A stretch of DNA of 64,000 bases from an uncultured Flavobacteriaceae bacterium (GTDB taxonomy: Bacteria > Bacteroidota > Bacteroidia > Flavobacteriales > Flavobacteriaceae), in contig CANMLX010000007.1 of the NCBI GenBank assembly GCA_947498845.1, positions 1 through 64,000 on the forward strand, in the 5' to 3' direction. The notes below the pieces were generated by a model, which saw only the letters and a program-made list of their open reading frames with translations, was not told where the DNA came from and ran no database searches. The position numbers were made by a program, and so were the translations under genes. Shown here in pieces: positions 16,401-23,524 of the stretch (position 1 is the first letter of the stretch; each line of letters opens with the position of its first letter).

Positions 16401-17477
16401 GGCACCCTCTTTTCGAATGACATCGGTGATCGACATCGCCCTGATGCGAATTTCTTGGGTATCTCTTGGGAAGATGACGGAAGTCACAGCCAATTGTTGG
16501 AGAGCGTAGGAGCCAATAGGCAATATAACCAGAAGACGATTTACGACGTTGATGGCTCATTAACGTCTGGGATTGGAGGCGGTGCCGGGTGGTCTATCGT
16601 GACCTCTTTCAATAACTGGATTATTGATACCAATGACGGAGACCGTGTATTTGATGTCAACGGCACCTACACGGCGTTGACGCGGAAACGCGTGGGCAAC
16701 CTACAGTTGGAACGCCGACACATTGGCCCGTTCGAAAACGCTCGCTGGCGCATGACTAATCGGCAGGGAAAGGTGTACGAAATGGGTGGCAACGCCAGTG
16801 AGCGTGACCGCGAAATCTTGATCAATCGTCGTCCAAGACTTCAATTGGTGATGGGAGAAGAATACCAGGTGGATTTCCCACGAGGCGTGGACTTCGATTC
16901 CGAAGGTGTGCGATTTAACTTCCTGCAGTATTCGATGCCCGATAGATCTCAAAGTGTCACTTTGAGGTTCAAAGGTATGGCGAACAAAATGCGTCCTAGG
17001 TTCATTGAAACCGGAGAAGATCTGCCACGGAATAGTCAACTCAGATTCCTGCGTAGCGCGACCCGCACGACCTACTTCCCCGATCCATCATCGGGCGATC
17101 TTTATGTGAAGGTGTTTAACCGCGGAGTCGGGGTTCAGTCAGACTTCATCGACATGGTTCCCATTAATTCCAGATCAATAGGATTAAGGTCAGCAGAGGA
17201 AAAAGAAAGCTCTGAATTTGGACCTATTGCCATAGCTATAGCGCCAAATCCAGCTAGTGAATTCATTAAGTTAGACCTATCTCACCATATGGGTAGACGC
17301 TTAAATTTCCAGATTTATGATATCAGAGGAAAGTTGATGACAACAGGAAAATTTGACAATAATCATAACAAATCTGAAGAAATTGATTTAAATCACTTGT
17401 CTAATGGAACTTACATATTGAATATGCAAGACAACAACAATGTTGTTAAAACATATAAGATTGTTGTTCTGAAATAA
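13419..17477 (+). CDS. Chimeric G8-domain / beta-helix secreted protein: GC-rich core, AT-rich ends, T9SS tail
   Basis: A protein of 1352 residues. Residues 1-55 hold a signal peptide; the start could also be ATG 13479, giving a shorter leader. The G8 domain begins GPWDSAATWGGRVPGTNDRV and is split by two near-identical modules of about 147 residues (118-264 and 265-411). Then follow the beta-helix with VAHDVHGHGFFTESGVERGN, and a T9SS type A domain (about 1265-1352, APNPASEFIKLDL ... GTYILNMQ). Hand counts of sample 60-base lines in the core give 43-60 percent GC, while the ends look like host DNA. It aligns through most of its length with the divergent G8 protein but lacks that protein's tectonin-like region. 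Composition points to acquisition from a GC-richer donor and grafting between host secretion signals. Confidence 0.85.
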   Translation: MNPNFFSPRKFFHQILWKREMMNLRSKSIISHSHFKMYILCIMCMCFSLQNLQSQSVVTAINSGPWDSAATWGGRVPGTNDRVIISRGVTVDITGNHNVDEVVVHGTLRVPENGQGTVGGSSAQTFAAGATRSGVDVGDRVTGTGYIMYSGGPQQTQVLQRRFNIRADASTRFIAVRNSGGTWQYNQGGSNTSGGWVNFTPASTDRLVASVDFSADTVTALAGSLGRIQGIASGYTSGDLTFQADTWNGSFNEGEFYVQGTSFTVGGSAQTFAAGATRSGVDVGDRVTGTGYIMYSGGPQQTQVLQRRFNIRADASTRFIAVRNSGGSWQYNRGGSNTSGGWVNFTPASTDRLVASVDFSADTVTALVGSIGSIQGIASGYTSGDLTFQADTWNGSFNEGEFYVQGTSFTVVGNSGGVGNTAFPASRSLITDWVHVNSGGVFQIGTANNRFDTGNFKLTLTGTNPLADHVIPMANGNNMNMNNNDGFLMAAGGGRLQFFGEERLSFTKLSQTAEAGSTTIVVENVIERNFDRTTSAASDGSLNWEVGDEIVIAASGFSYKGEDVRTITRVQNLGSTTRLTLNRATTHRHYGERERYGRNLRPGSRPASGRPNVIDLRAEVALISRNILIKGLDAQDTDNSFGDRERLRVHSGGSQDGKSINGIGAHIMIMNTAGQTTVDGIQMDQMGQAGRLGRYPIHWHFGGDKRGDVVRNSSITNSNNRAVVVHGTDNVLIQGVVAHDVHGHGFFTESGVERGNRFEANIALGIHRIAGTPFVVDAADKFGDGGARFRTTAAYWITGANNAFVGNVAAGAGGSAFWIAQPDDPVNTPVGTPFEPWLSSDPYLASMYQRDPDRERLGRFDGNTGHSMWTGLIVIPGGHPDFRASNAGRFRENVNYFNNVDPVFSNLTFYKTSTSLYPLVTNVTLQFPNFRAADNEVTLMDSDPMRIDGGLIVGNSRGNRQRGGPRNARDGNRLLQLYHGYSVFKDVHIAGYRDGTLFSNDIGDRHRPDANFLGISWEDDGSHSQLLESVGANRQYNQKTIYDVDGSLTSGIGGGAGWSIVTSFNNWIIDTNDGDRVFDVNGTYTALTRKRVGNLQLERRHIGPFENARWRMTNRQGKVYEMGGNASERDREILINRRPRLQLVMGEEYQVDFPRGVDFDSEGVRFNFLQYSMPDRSQSVTLRFKGMANKMRPRFIETGEDLPRNSQLRFLRSATRTTYFPDPSSGDLYVKVFNRGVGVQSDFIDMVPINSRSIGLRSAEEKESSEFGPIAIAIAPNPASEFIKLDLSHHMGRRLNFQIYDIRGKLMTTGKFDNNHNKSEEIDLNHLSNGTYILNMQDNNNVVKTYKIVVLK
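13770..14652 (+). repeat. Tandem duplication of a 441-bp module inside the G8 gene
   Basis: Two units, about 13770-14210 and 14211-14652, encode almost the same 147 residues (each begins GG(S)SAQTFAAGATRSGVD and ends GEFYVQGTSFTV). Nucleotide differences are few and mostly silent. The paralogue at 7683-11654 has neither unit: its G8 domain runs directly from VVVHGVLQV to the TRWIHVNSDGIF segment. Confidence 0.9.
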
Positions 17478-17497
17478 TTTAATTACAAGAAAGTATA

Positions 17498-17532
17498 GAG
17501 GAGTCGTTGTATAAGCGACTCCTCTTTTTTTT
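17498..17532 (+). terminator. Terminator of the chimeric G8 gene
   Basis: GAGGAGTCG and CGACTCCTC form a perfect 9-bp stem with a loop of nine bases, followed by eight T residues. It lies 21 bp after the stop codon. Confidence 0.9.
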
Positions 17533-17570
17533 GGTGCCTATTACTTATACCAATTCTTCCAACTGTTGAA

Positions 17571-17756
17571 ACAAGCAATAGTAGGGATAAAACTCAAAGA
17601 AAACTTGACAAACTTAAATGGGCGAATGATTCATTAAAAATATTAACTGAAAACTGTGGAAGAATTGCAATTGAAGTTGGACAAACAAATACTTTTAAGT
17701 TTTACAAACCAGAAAATGAAACTGTAAATCAAATTCTGGACGGAAATAAAAAATAA
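17571..17756 (+). pseudogene. 3' fragment of an unidentified gene
   Basis: An open frame without a start codon encodes KTQRKLDKLKWANDSLKILT, then ENCGRIAIEVGQTNTFKFYK and NQILDGNKK before a stop. The family is not recognised. It is followed by ACAACACTATATAACAAAAC and, further on, AACGTTATATTTC, which resemble the arms of the palindromic junctions in the accessory zones. A half-site of the ATACCAATT element family lies just before it (17549-17557). Confidence 0.45.
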
Positions 17757-17925
17757 CGACACCACAACACTATATAACAAAACATAGCTGCCCTTTAGGT
17801 TAGCATCGTTTGTTATATTTAACGTTATATTTCATAAATCAACATCTGTACAAGTTAAAAAAACTAAAATAGCCAGTAATATATTATAAGTTTTCATTCT
17901 GTTATTTTTTTAAATTAAATTCTAT

Positions 17926-19554
17926 CTAACCTATTATTTCAATAATAGTCCAAAGAGCAATTAATAGAGTCATTATTGCAATTCCAATTATTCTATAATC
18001 ACTAATTCCTTTTATTTTATTGAAATATTCTGCTGGTACAAAAACGTATGATATTTGCTCATTAGTTGGTTGGGGACTAGCATAACTTACGATAACAAAA
18101 ATTAAGCAGCATAATACAAACCCCCACCAAGCCTGCATCATAAAAATTATACCCCATGTGTCTGTAATTAATTTTACACCATTGTCATCTGGGAAATCCA
18201 AACCAAACATCAACCCTCCAATGATCAAACCGAAAGCAAAAGTAACTTTGGCAGCTTCTTTGGTTCCTCGTTTCCAGAAATAACCCAATATAAATACAGC
18301 TGAGATGGAAGGCGCAATACTGGAGCCAATGGAATTTACAATACTAATAATTGATCCTCCTTTTGCCCCAGCAACAAGAGAGAATAAAATGGAAATAACC
18401 ATGACTATAAAAGCGGAAATTTTCCCAATATATACCAATTTGTCATCTTCTGTTTGTGGACGAAAACGTTTCACAATATCGATTGAAATTAAAGTAGATG
18501 AACTATTTAAAGCAGCTGCAACAGAACTCATTAAAGCTGCTAGCAAAGAAGCTATTACAATTCCTATCAACCCCGTTGGTAGCAACTCGCTGACCAAAAC
18601 CGAATAGGTTTGTCCAGTCCCTGCATTCTCAATTGTATCTTTAAATAACACATAAGCTAGTAAACCAGGTAATAACATGAAAAATACAGGAGCCAATTTC
18701 AATACCGCAGTAAACATTGGACCAAGGCGAGCATCTTTTTCAGATTTAGAGCCTAGTGCTCTTTGCACAATTGTCTGGTCGGTAAACCAATACCAAATTC
18801 CCAATACAGGATACCCTAATAAAACGGCATACCAAGGAATTCCACCTGTTTCAGCAACAACACTGTCTGTTCTTAGCATAGATAAACTATCAGGCTTTAT
18901 AGCATCTTTAAATTCTGAAAAACTATGTATTCCTGCTTCTGGAAGCATATACAAACCAAAAAAAGTAATTAGTATACTTCCTCCTAAAAGCATTACAGAT
19001 TGAATTGATTCTGTAATAGCAACTGCTTTTAACCCGCCTAATATAGTATATAGCGCTGTTAAAAATGAAATTAAAAGAACACCCCAAAGTTGATCTAATC
19101 CAAAGAATTCTTTTATAATAGTTGCTCCTGCATAAAGACTAATTCCAATATGAATTAACAAAGCTGTTAGAATAGCAAAAACGACCATAAATGTTCTTGA
19201 AGAACCATCAAATCGTTTTTCAAAATACTCTGGAATTGTTGCTATTTTTTTTCTAAAATAAAAAGGTGCAATAAAAATTCCTAAAAATACCAAACAAGGA
19301 ATTGCCATCCATTCAAAAATACCATCAGATAGCCCTGAGGTAAAACCAGATTCAGCAAAACCAACAATGTGTACAGTGGAAATATTGGAGGCAAATAAAG
19401 AGGCTCCAACAATTCCCCAACCTAAAGACCTTCCTGCTAAAAAATAGCTATTGGAAGATTGTTTTTTTAAGCCTCCACTAACCCTAATTCCAACGATAAC
19501 AATAGCTATTAAATAAAAAACAATAATACCTAAATCTAAGTATGAGATATTCAT
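17926..19554 (-). CDS. Sodium/solute symporter (SSS family)
   Basis: A protein of 542 residues with about 14 hydrophobic segments and family hallmarks: NSYFLAGRSLGWGIVGASLF, ASNISTVHIVGFAESG and WYWFTDQTIVQRALGSKSEK. SSS transporters import sugars, sugar acids or other solutes with sodium in the inner membrane. It is the last gene of a five-gene operon, 20 bp after the dehydrogenase stop, so it probably imports the substrate of the preceding enzymes. The QRALGSKSE segment is typical of the SGLT-like branch seen in polysaccharide-degrading Bacteroidota. The exact substrate is unknown. Confidence 0.9.
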   Translation of the reverse strand: MNISYLDLGIIVFYLIAIVIVGIRVSGGLKKQSSNSYFLAGRSLGWGIVGASLFASNISTVHIVGFAESGFTSGLSDGIFEWMAIPCLVFLGIFIAPFYFRKKIATIPEYFEKRFDGSSRTFMVVFAILTALLIHIGISLYAGATIIKEFFGLDQLWGVLLISFLTALYTILGGLKAVAITESIQSVMLLGGSILITFFGLYMLPEAGIHSFSEFKDAIKPDSLSMLRTDSVVAETGGIPWYAVLLGYPVLGIWYWFTDQTIVQRALGSKSEKDARLGPMFTAVLKLAPVFFMLLPGLLAYVLFKDTIENAGTGQTYSVLVSELLPTGLIGIVIASLLAALMSSVAAALNSSSTLISIDIVKRFRPQTEDDKLVYIGKISAFIVMVISILFSLVAGAKGGSIISIVNSIGSSIAPSISAVFILGYFWKRGTKEAAKVTFAFGLIIGGLMFGLDFPDDNGVKLITDTWGIIFMMQAWWGFVLCCLIFVIVSYASPQPTNEQISYVFVPAEYFNKIKGISDYRIIGIAIMTLLIALWTIIEIIG

Positions 19555-19574
19555 AATTTAAAATGTTTATAGTT

Positions 19575-20594
19575 TTATAATTCAATTACAGCTTTAATTA
19601 AATCGCCTTGATATGTATATAGTTTTTCAAATTCTGTTGGGACATCATCAAATTTAATTCTATGCGTAATAAAAGGGCTTGGATCAATTTTTCCAGATTC
19701 AATTAATCGAATAATTCGACTAAAGTCTGAACTTAATGCTGCCCTACTTGCTTTTAGAGTTAATTCTTTTTTATGAAAATAAGGATCGTTAAAAACAACA
19801 TCACCTAAGAATAAACCAATAAAGACAATCGTTCCTCCAGCAGAAGCATATTTAAACGTGTTCATCATAGATTTTTCACTTCCAGTTGCATCCAATACAA
19901 TTGTAGGCAAATCTCCATTTAATAATTTTGTTAATGTAGATTCTACATCTCCAAGTGCATTAATAGTATCTTTTACTTTAGTTATTTTTTTGCATTTTTT
20001 AAGCTTGTCATCATCTATATCCATAGCGATTACCCTTGCACCTGTTAATTGAGCAAATTGAATAGTTCCTAACCCGATTGGTCCAGCACCTATAACCAAT
20101 ACAATATCTGTATGCGATATTTGAGCTCTGTCAACTGCATGACAACCTATTGCGAGAGGTTCTATCATTGCAAGTTGATCTTCTGATAAGCTACTAGAAG
20201 CATGAAGGAATTTTGCTGGGTATTTGAAATATTCTTGCATACCACCATCTACATGTACACCTAAAACCCTAAGATTATCTCCACAATTAGGTTTTCCGTT
20301 TCTCACAGCCTGATTTTCTCCTTCATTATAATAAGGTTCTACAGCGCATAAATCACCAATTTTTACGTTGGAAACTTCTTTACCAATGCCGATAACTTCT
20401 ACAGCCAATTCATGACCAAGAATTTTAGGGTAATTAAAAAAAGGTTGACTTCCTTTAAATGCATGTAAATCTGTACCACATACACCTATTTTTTTTACTT
20501 TAAGAAGTGCTTCTCCATCTTGAAGGGTCTTGTTAAAATTAGAATCTTCAAAAGATTCCCATTTCCCAGGTTCGTTAAGTCTAATTACTTTCAT
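19575..20594 (-). CDS. Zinc-type alcohol/polyol dehydrogenase (MDR superfamily)
   Basis: A protein of 339 residues. Catalytic-zinc ligands are visible in KIGVCGTDLHAF and LGHELAVEV, and the Rossmann motif in VLVIGAGPIGLGTIQFAQ. The structural-zinc lobe is altered: where relatives have four spaced cysteines, this protein reads PYYNEGENQAVRNGKPNCGD with only one cysteine, so the structural zinc is probably absent. It likely oxidises a sugar or sugar-acid hydroxyl with NAD(P). Its start overlaps the end of the upstream aldo-keto reductase by four bases, a sign of translational coupling. Confidence 0.88.
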   Translation of the reverse strand: MKVIRLNEPGKWESFEDSNFNKTLQDGEALLKVKKIGVCGTDLHAFKGSQPFFNYPKILGHELAVEVIGIGKEVSNVKIGDLCAVEPYYNEGENQAVRNGKPNCGDNLRVLGVHVDGGMQEYFKYPAKFLHASSSLSEDQLAMIEPLAIGCHAVDRAQISHTDIVLVIGAGPIGLGTIQFAQLTGARVIAMDIDDDKLKKCKKITKVKDTINALGDVESTLTKLLNGDLPTIVLDATGSEKSMMNTFKYASAGGTIVFIGLFLGDVVFNDPYFHKKELTLKASRAALSSDFSRIIRLIESGKIDPSPFITHRIKFDDVPTEFEKLYTYQGDLIKAVIEL

Positions 20595-21526
20595 TCGATA
20601 ATTGTTTCTGTAATTTCATTGAATATATCTTCAGGTAATTTTCCGAGATTCCAATCTTCTATGGTAGATTTAATTTGCTTCAAATTACGTGCACCCATCA
20701 CCACTCTGTCTGCTTCAGCTATGGAAAATAAATAGCGTTGTGCTAATGTAGACAAAGGCATATCTATTCTATCTGCAATAGCCTTAACTTTGGTTGCATT
20801 ATTTAAATCATTTTGCGTAATCCAAACCCCGTCTACTCCTTCTTTTTTATATTGTTCAAAGCGATTTCCTAACAAAGAAAAATGTAATGCCGATGCAGCG
20901 TAATAAGAGATGCTTTCATTTTTATACTGTTGGATTTCCTTATTAAATACACTTAGATTACACGCATTCATTTTAAGAAACCCTGAAACTACATCAAAAT
21001 ATTCCTTTTTCACATAAGGAAAAAAAGTTTCGTTTGGATTTCCACCAACACCAATTTGTTTTATTAAGCCTTCAGATTTAAAAGTGAGTAACGTTTCTAT
21101 AGCTTCTTCAATTTGTTTTTCCAGAATCAAATGAGGCTCATGCAAAAAAAGTAAATCAATAGAATTTAAATCTAATGTTTTTAAACTGTTCTCAACACTT
21201 CTGCGCATTCCATCTTTAGAGTAATCTAATTTTGTATCAAAAGCATCTTCTCCTTTAAGTCTTCCTACCTTAGTACTCACAAAAGGTTTTTTTCCTTTCC
21301 ATTGCTTTAAAGCAGCACCTACATAAAGTTCAGAATTTGCATAGGAAGGTGAAGTATCTAGCGCAGAAATTCCATTTTCAAAGGCATATAATAAAGCTTC
21401 TACAGATTCATTAGAATCTACATCTCCCCAAACTCCTCCAATACCAGATGTTCCATAGACCAACCTACTACCTCCATTAAAAGCTTCGCTAGTTTTATAA
21501 TCTTTAATATATGTTGGCTTATACAT
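20591..21526 (-). CDS. Aldo/keto reductase (aldose dehydrogenase-like)
   Basis: A protein of 311 residues. The AKR tetrad can be placed: aspartate and tyrosine in ALDTSPSYANSELYVG, lysine in FVSTKVGR, histidine in LLFLHEPH. The opening GTSGIGGVWGDVD and the overall length resemble the D-threo-aldose (L-fucose/L-galactose) 1-dehydrogenase branch, which oxidises the sugar to its lactone. That would suit a non-phosphorylative pathway here, but no lactonase gene is next to it. It lies four bases after the SDR gene and overlaps the zinc dehydrogenase. Confidence 0.82.
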   Translation of the reverse strand: MYKPTYIKDYKTSEAFNGGSRLVYGTSGIGGVWGDVDSNESVEALLYAFENGISALDTSPSYANSELYVGAALKQWKGKKPFVSTKVGRLKGEDAFDTKLDYSKDGMRRSVENSLKTLDLNSIDLLFLHEPHLILEKQIEEAIETLLTFKSEGLIKQIGVGGNPNETFFPYVKKEYFDVVSGFLKMNACNLSVFNKEIQQYKNESISYYAASALHFSLLGNRFEQYKKEGVDGVWITQNDLNNATKVKAIADRIDMPLSTLAQRYLFSIAEADRVVMGARNLKQIKSTIEDWNLGKLPEDIFNEITETIIE

Positions 21527-21530
21527 TTTC

Positions 21531-22292
21531 TTAAAAGTTTACGGTTGCTCCACCATCAACAGGCAAGACCACCCCTGTGATATATCTTGCCGCTTCAGAA
21601 CTTAAAAAAACTGCCGCATTTCCAATATCACTTGTTTGACCAAAGCAATCCATGGCAATTCTATTTGTTATTTGCTCTTTTCTTTTTTCATCACTCTCAA
21701 TAGCTTTTAAAAACATGTTAGATTCTATCCAACCAGGAGCTATGGCGTTCACACGAACATTATAGGTAGAATATTCTGTTACCAACGCATTTACAAGACC
21801 TGTTAATGCTGTTTTTGATGTTCCATATGCTACCACTTTATCAATACCAAACAAACCTGCCATAGAACCAATCATTAAAATGGATCCTGATTTTCTTTTA
21901 AGCATATATTTTGCGCATTCACGTGTTAAGGCAAACACGCTCATCACATTAGTTTGCATAATTCTTTCAAAATCATCATCAGAAGTTTCTTGAGCCATTC
22001 CTTTGTAATGAATTCCTGCATTATTTACAAGAATTTCGATTGGTCCGATGTTAGTTTCAATATCTTTTACCAAATTAGGAATTTCCTTCTTGTTGGTAAT
22101 ATCGTTAACTAGATAGTGAGCATTCTCACCCAAGTCGACAATGGCTGCTTTTAGAATTTGCTCTCTACGACCTGTTATAACTACAGTTGCGCCTACCTCA
22201 ATATAAGCTTTAGCAATTCCTAGTCCAATCCCTGTACCCCCACCAGTAATCAGAGCGATTTTATTTTTTAATGAAAAAGCTGCTAATCCCAT
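21531..22292 (-). CDS. Short-chain dehydrogenase/reductase (sugar-acid type)
   Basis: A protein of 253 residues with the classical SDR motifs: TGGGTGIGLG for nucleotide binding, NNAG, the active-site serine in MIGSMAG and YGTSK with the catalytic tyrosine and lysine. The C-terminus (SSEAARYITGVVLPVDGGAT) is typical. It is closest in feel to gluconate 5-dehydrogenase or 2-keto-3-deoxy-sugar-acid dehydrogenases. Its start lies one base after the stop of the enolase-superfamily gene, so the two are surely cotranscribed. It probably oxidises the keto-deoxy acid made by that enzyme, or a free sugar. Confidence 0.87.
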   Translation of the reverse strand: MGLAAFSLKNKIALITGGGTGIGLGIAKAYIEVGATVVITGRREQILKAAIVDLGENAHYLVNDITNKKEIPNLVKDIETNIGPIEILVNNAGIHYKGMAQETSDDDFERIMQTNVMSVFALTRECAKYMLKRKSGSILMIGSMAGLFGIDKVVAYGTSKTALTGLVNALVTEYSTYNVRVNAIAPGWIESNMFLKAIESDEKRKEQITNRIAMDCFGQTSDIGNAAVFLSSEAARYITGVVLPVDGGATVNF

Positions 22293-22293
22293 A

Positions 22294-23376
22294 TTATTTT
22301 ATTTCAGTTAAATGATCGTCTAAAAAGGTAAATCCCCAACCAGGTAAATCATGAGGTTTGGCAAAACCATTTTCAATAACCATAGGGTTGTCTATTAAAG
22401 GGTCTACCCAATCAAAAGATTCTGCGCCTACTCCGTTTGGTATAGTACATAATAATGGCACATCATAATCTTTATAATAATGAGGTAAAACTGGTAAGTG
22501 AAAACTGTGGGCTAAAGCCGCACTTTCTCTCCAAGCTTCAACTCCTCCTATTCTTAAAATATCTGGTTGCCAAATATCTAAAGCGTTTTTTGTAACCAAT
22601 TCACGAAGAGGTAGCGTGTCAAATTCTCTTTCTCCCATTGCCAAAGAAATACCCGTTTGGTTTTTTAATACTTGATAAGCTTGAAAATCTTGGTGATTTA
22701 CAGGCTCTTCAAACCAATTAATATTTAAGTCTTTAGCTCCATTTGCCAATTTTATTGCTGATGGTAAATCCATTCCTTGATTGGCATCCATCATAATATC
22801 AATATCATTTCCAACGGCATCTCTTACTTTTTGTAAGCGTTCTAAATCTGTACTTACTTTTGGTGAACCTACTTTAATTTTAACAGCTTTGAAACCTCTG
22901 TTAGCATAATCTGTAACTTCTTCAATAAGTTCATCTATACTATAAGAAATCCATCCACCACTTCCATAAATATTTACTTTTTCTTTGGTTGCTCCTAATA
23001 ATTTATAAACCGGTTGGTTTTGTGCTTTTCCCCAGGCATCCCACATAGCAATATTAATTGCTGCTTGAGCCCATCTTAAGAGGCCTTGATTACCAAAATA
23101 TTCAAATAGTTCATCAAGTTTTTTACTAAGTACTCCTGTTTCATACACTTTATATCCTTTTATTACTGGAATTAAATCTTTTAACGCTCCAACAATTGCA
23201 TTTGGAGAATATTGAAATGATAATAAATATGATTCTCCAATGATTCCATTTTCAAGTTGAATTTTTAGCACTAGAAAAGATATTTCAGTAAGTGTATGCG
23301 TAGCATCAGAAATTGGTTTCTTTAGCGGTGTTGTTGCTTTATAAATTTTTAAATCTCTTATTTCTAAATCCTTCAT
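22294..23376 (-). CDS. Mandelate racemase/enolase-superfamily sugar-acid dehydratase or cycloisomerase
   Basis: A protein of 360 residues and the first gene of the operon. The active site follows the mandelate racemase subgroup: the KxK motif in AVKIKVGSPK, metal ligands in MMDANQG, WFEEPV and MGEREFD, an aspartate in WQPDILRIGG and the catalytic histidine in VLPHYYKD. Such enzymes dehydrate sugar acids (L-fuconate, L-rhamnonate, galactarate), and some are 3,6-anhydro-galactonate cycloisomerases in agar or carrageenan users. The sequence alone does not choose between these. With an SDR, an AKR, a zinc dehydrogenase and a symporter behind it, a non-phosphorylative sugar route is likely. Confidence 0.85.
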   Translation of the reverse strand: MKDLEIRDLKIYKATTPLKKPISDATHTLTEISFLVLKIQLENGIIGESYLLSFQYSPNAIVGALKDLIPVIKGYKVYETGVLSKKLDELFEYFGNQGLLRWAQAAINIAMWDAWGKAQNQPVYKLLGATKEKVNIYGSGGWISYSIDELIEEVTDYANRGFKAVKIKVGSPKVSTDLERLQKVRDAVGNDIDIMMDANQGMDLPSAIKLANGAKDLNINWFEEPVNHQDFQAYQVLKNQTGISLAMGEREFDTLPLRELVTKNALDIWQPDILRIGGVEAWRESAALAHSFHLPVLPHYYKDYDVPLLCTIPNGVGAESFDWVDPLIDNPMVIENGFAKPHDLPGWGFTFLDDHLTEIK

Positions 23377-23393
23377 TTTTGCATTGCTTATAT

Positions 23394-23427
23394 TAATACA
23401 AATATCATTAAATTGATTTTTGTATTA
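23394..23427. promoter_or_regulatory. 34-bp dyad between the operon and its AraC regulator
   Basis: TAATACAAA (23394-23402) and TTTGTATTA (23419-23427) are perfect inverted copies. The match continues inward imperfectly (ATCA against TGAT). It sits 17 bp upstream of the sugar-acid operon start and about 100 bp before the divergent AraC gene, a good position for an operator controlling the operon. Confidence 0.6.
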
Positions 23428-23524
23428 ATATATAATATTACACTTATTATGTATTATATTGATTTTTTAAGACTCTATAATAAATCATAGATCAATATTT
23501 TACATTTTTTAGCATTTTTATTTT

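Noticed and set aside
17926..23376. Assignment of the operon to a complete L-fucose or L-rhamnose pathway
   Set aside because: No lactonase, keto-deoxy acid hydrolase, aldolase or kinase is present. The enzyme families alone fit several sugars.
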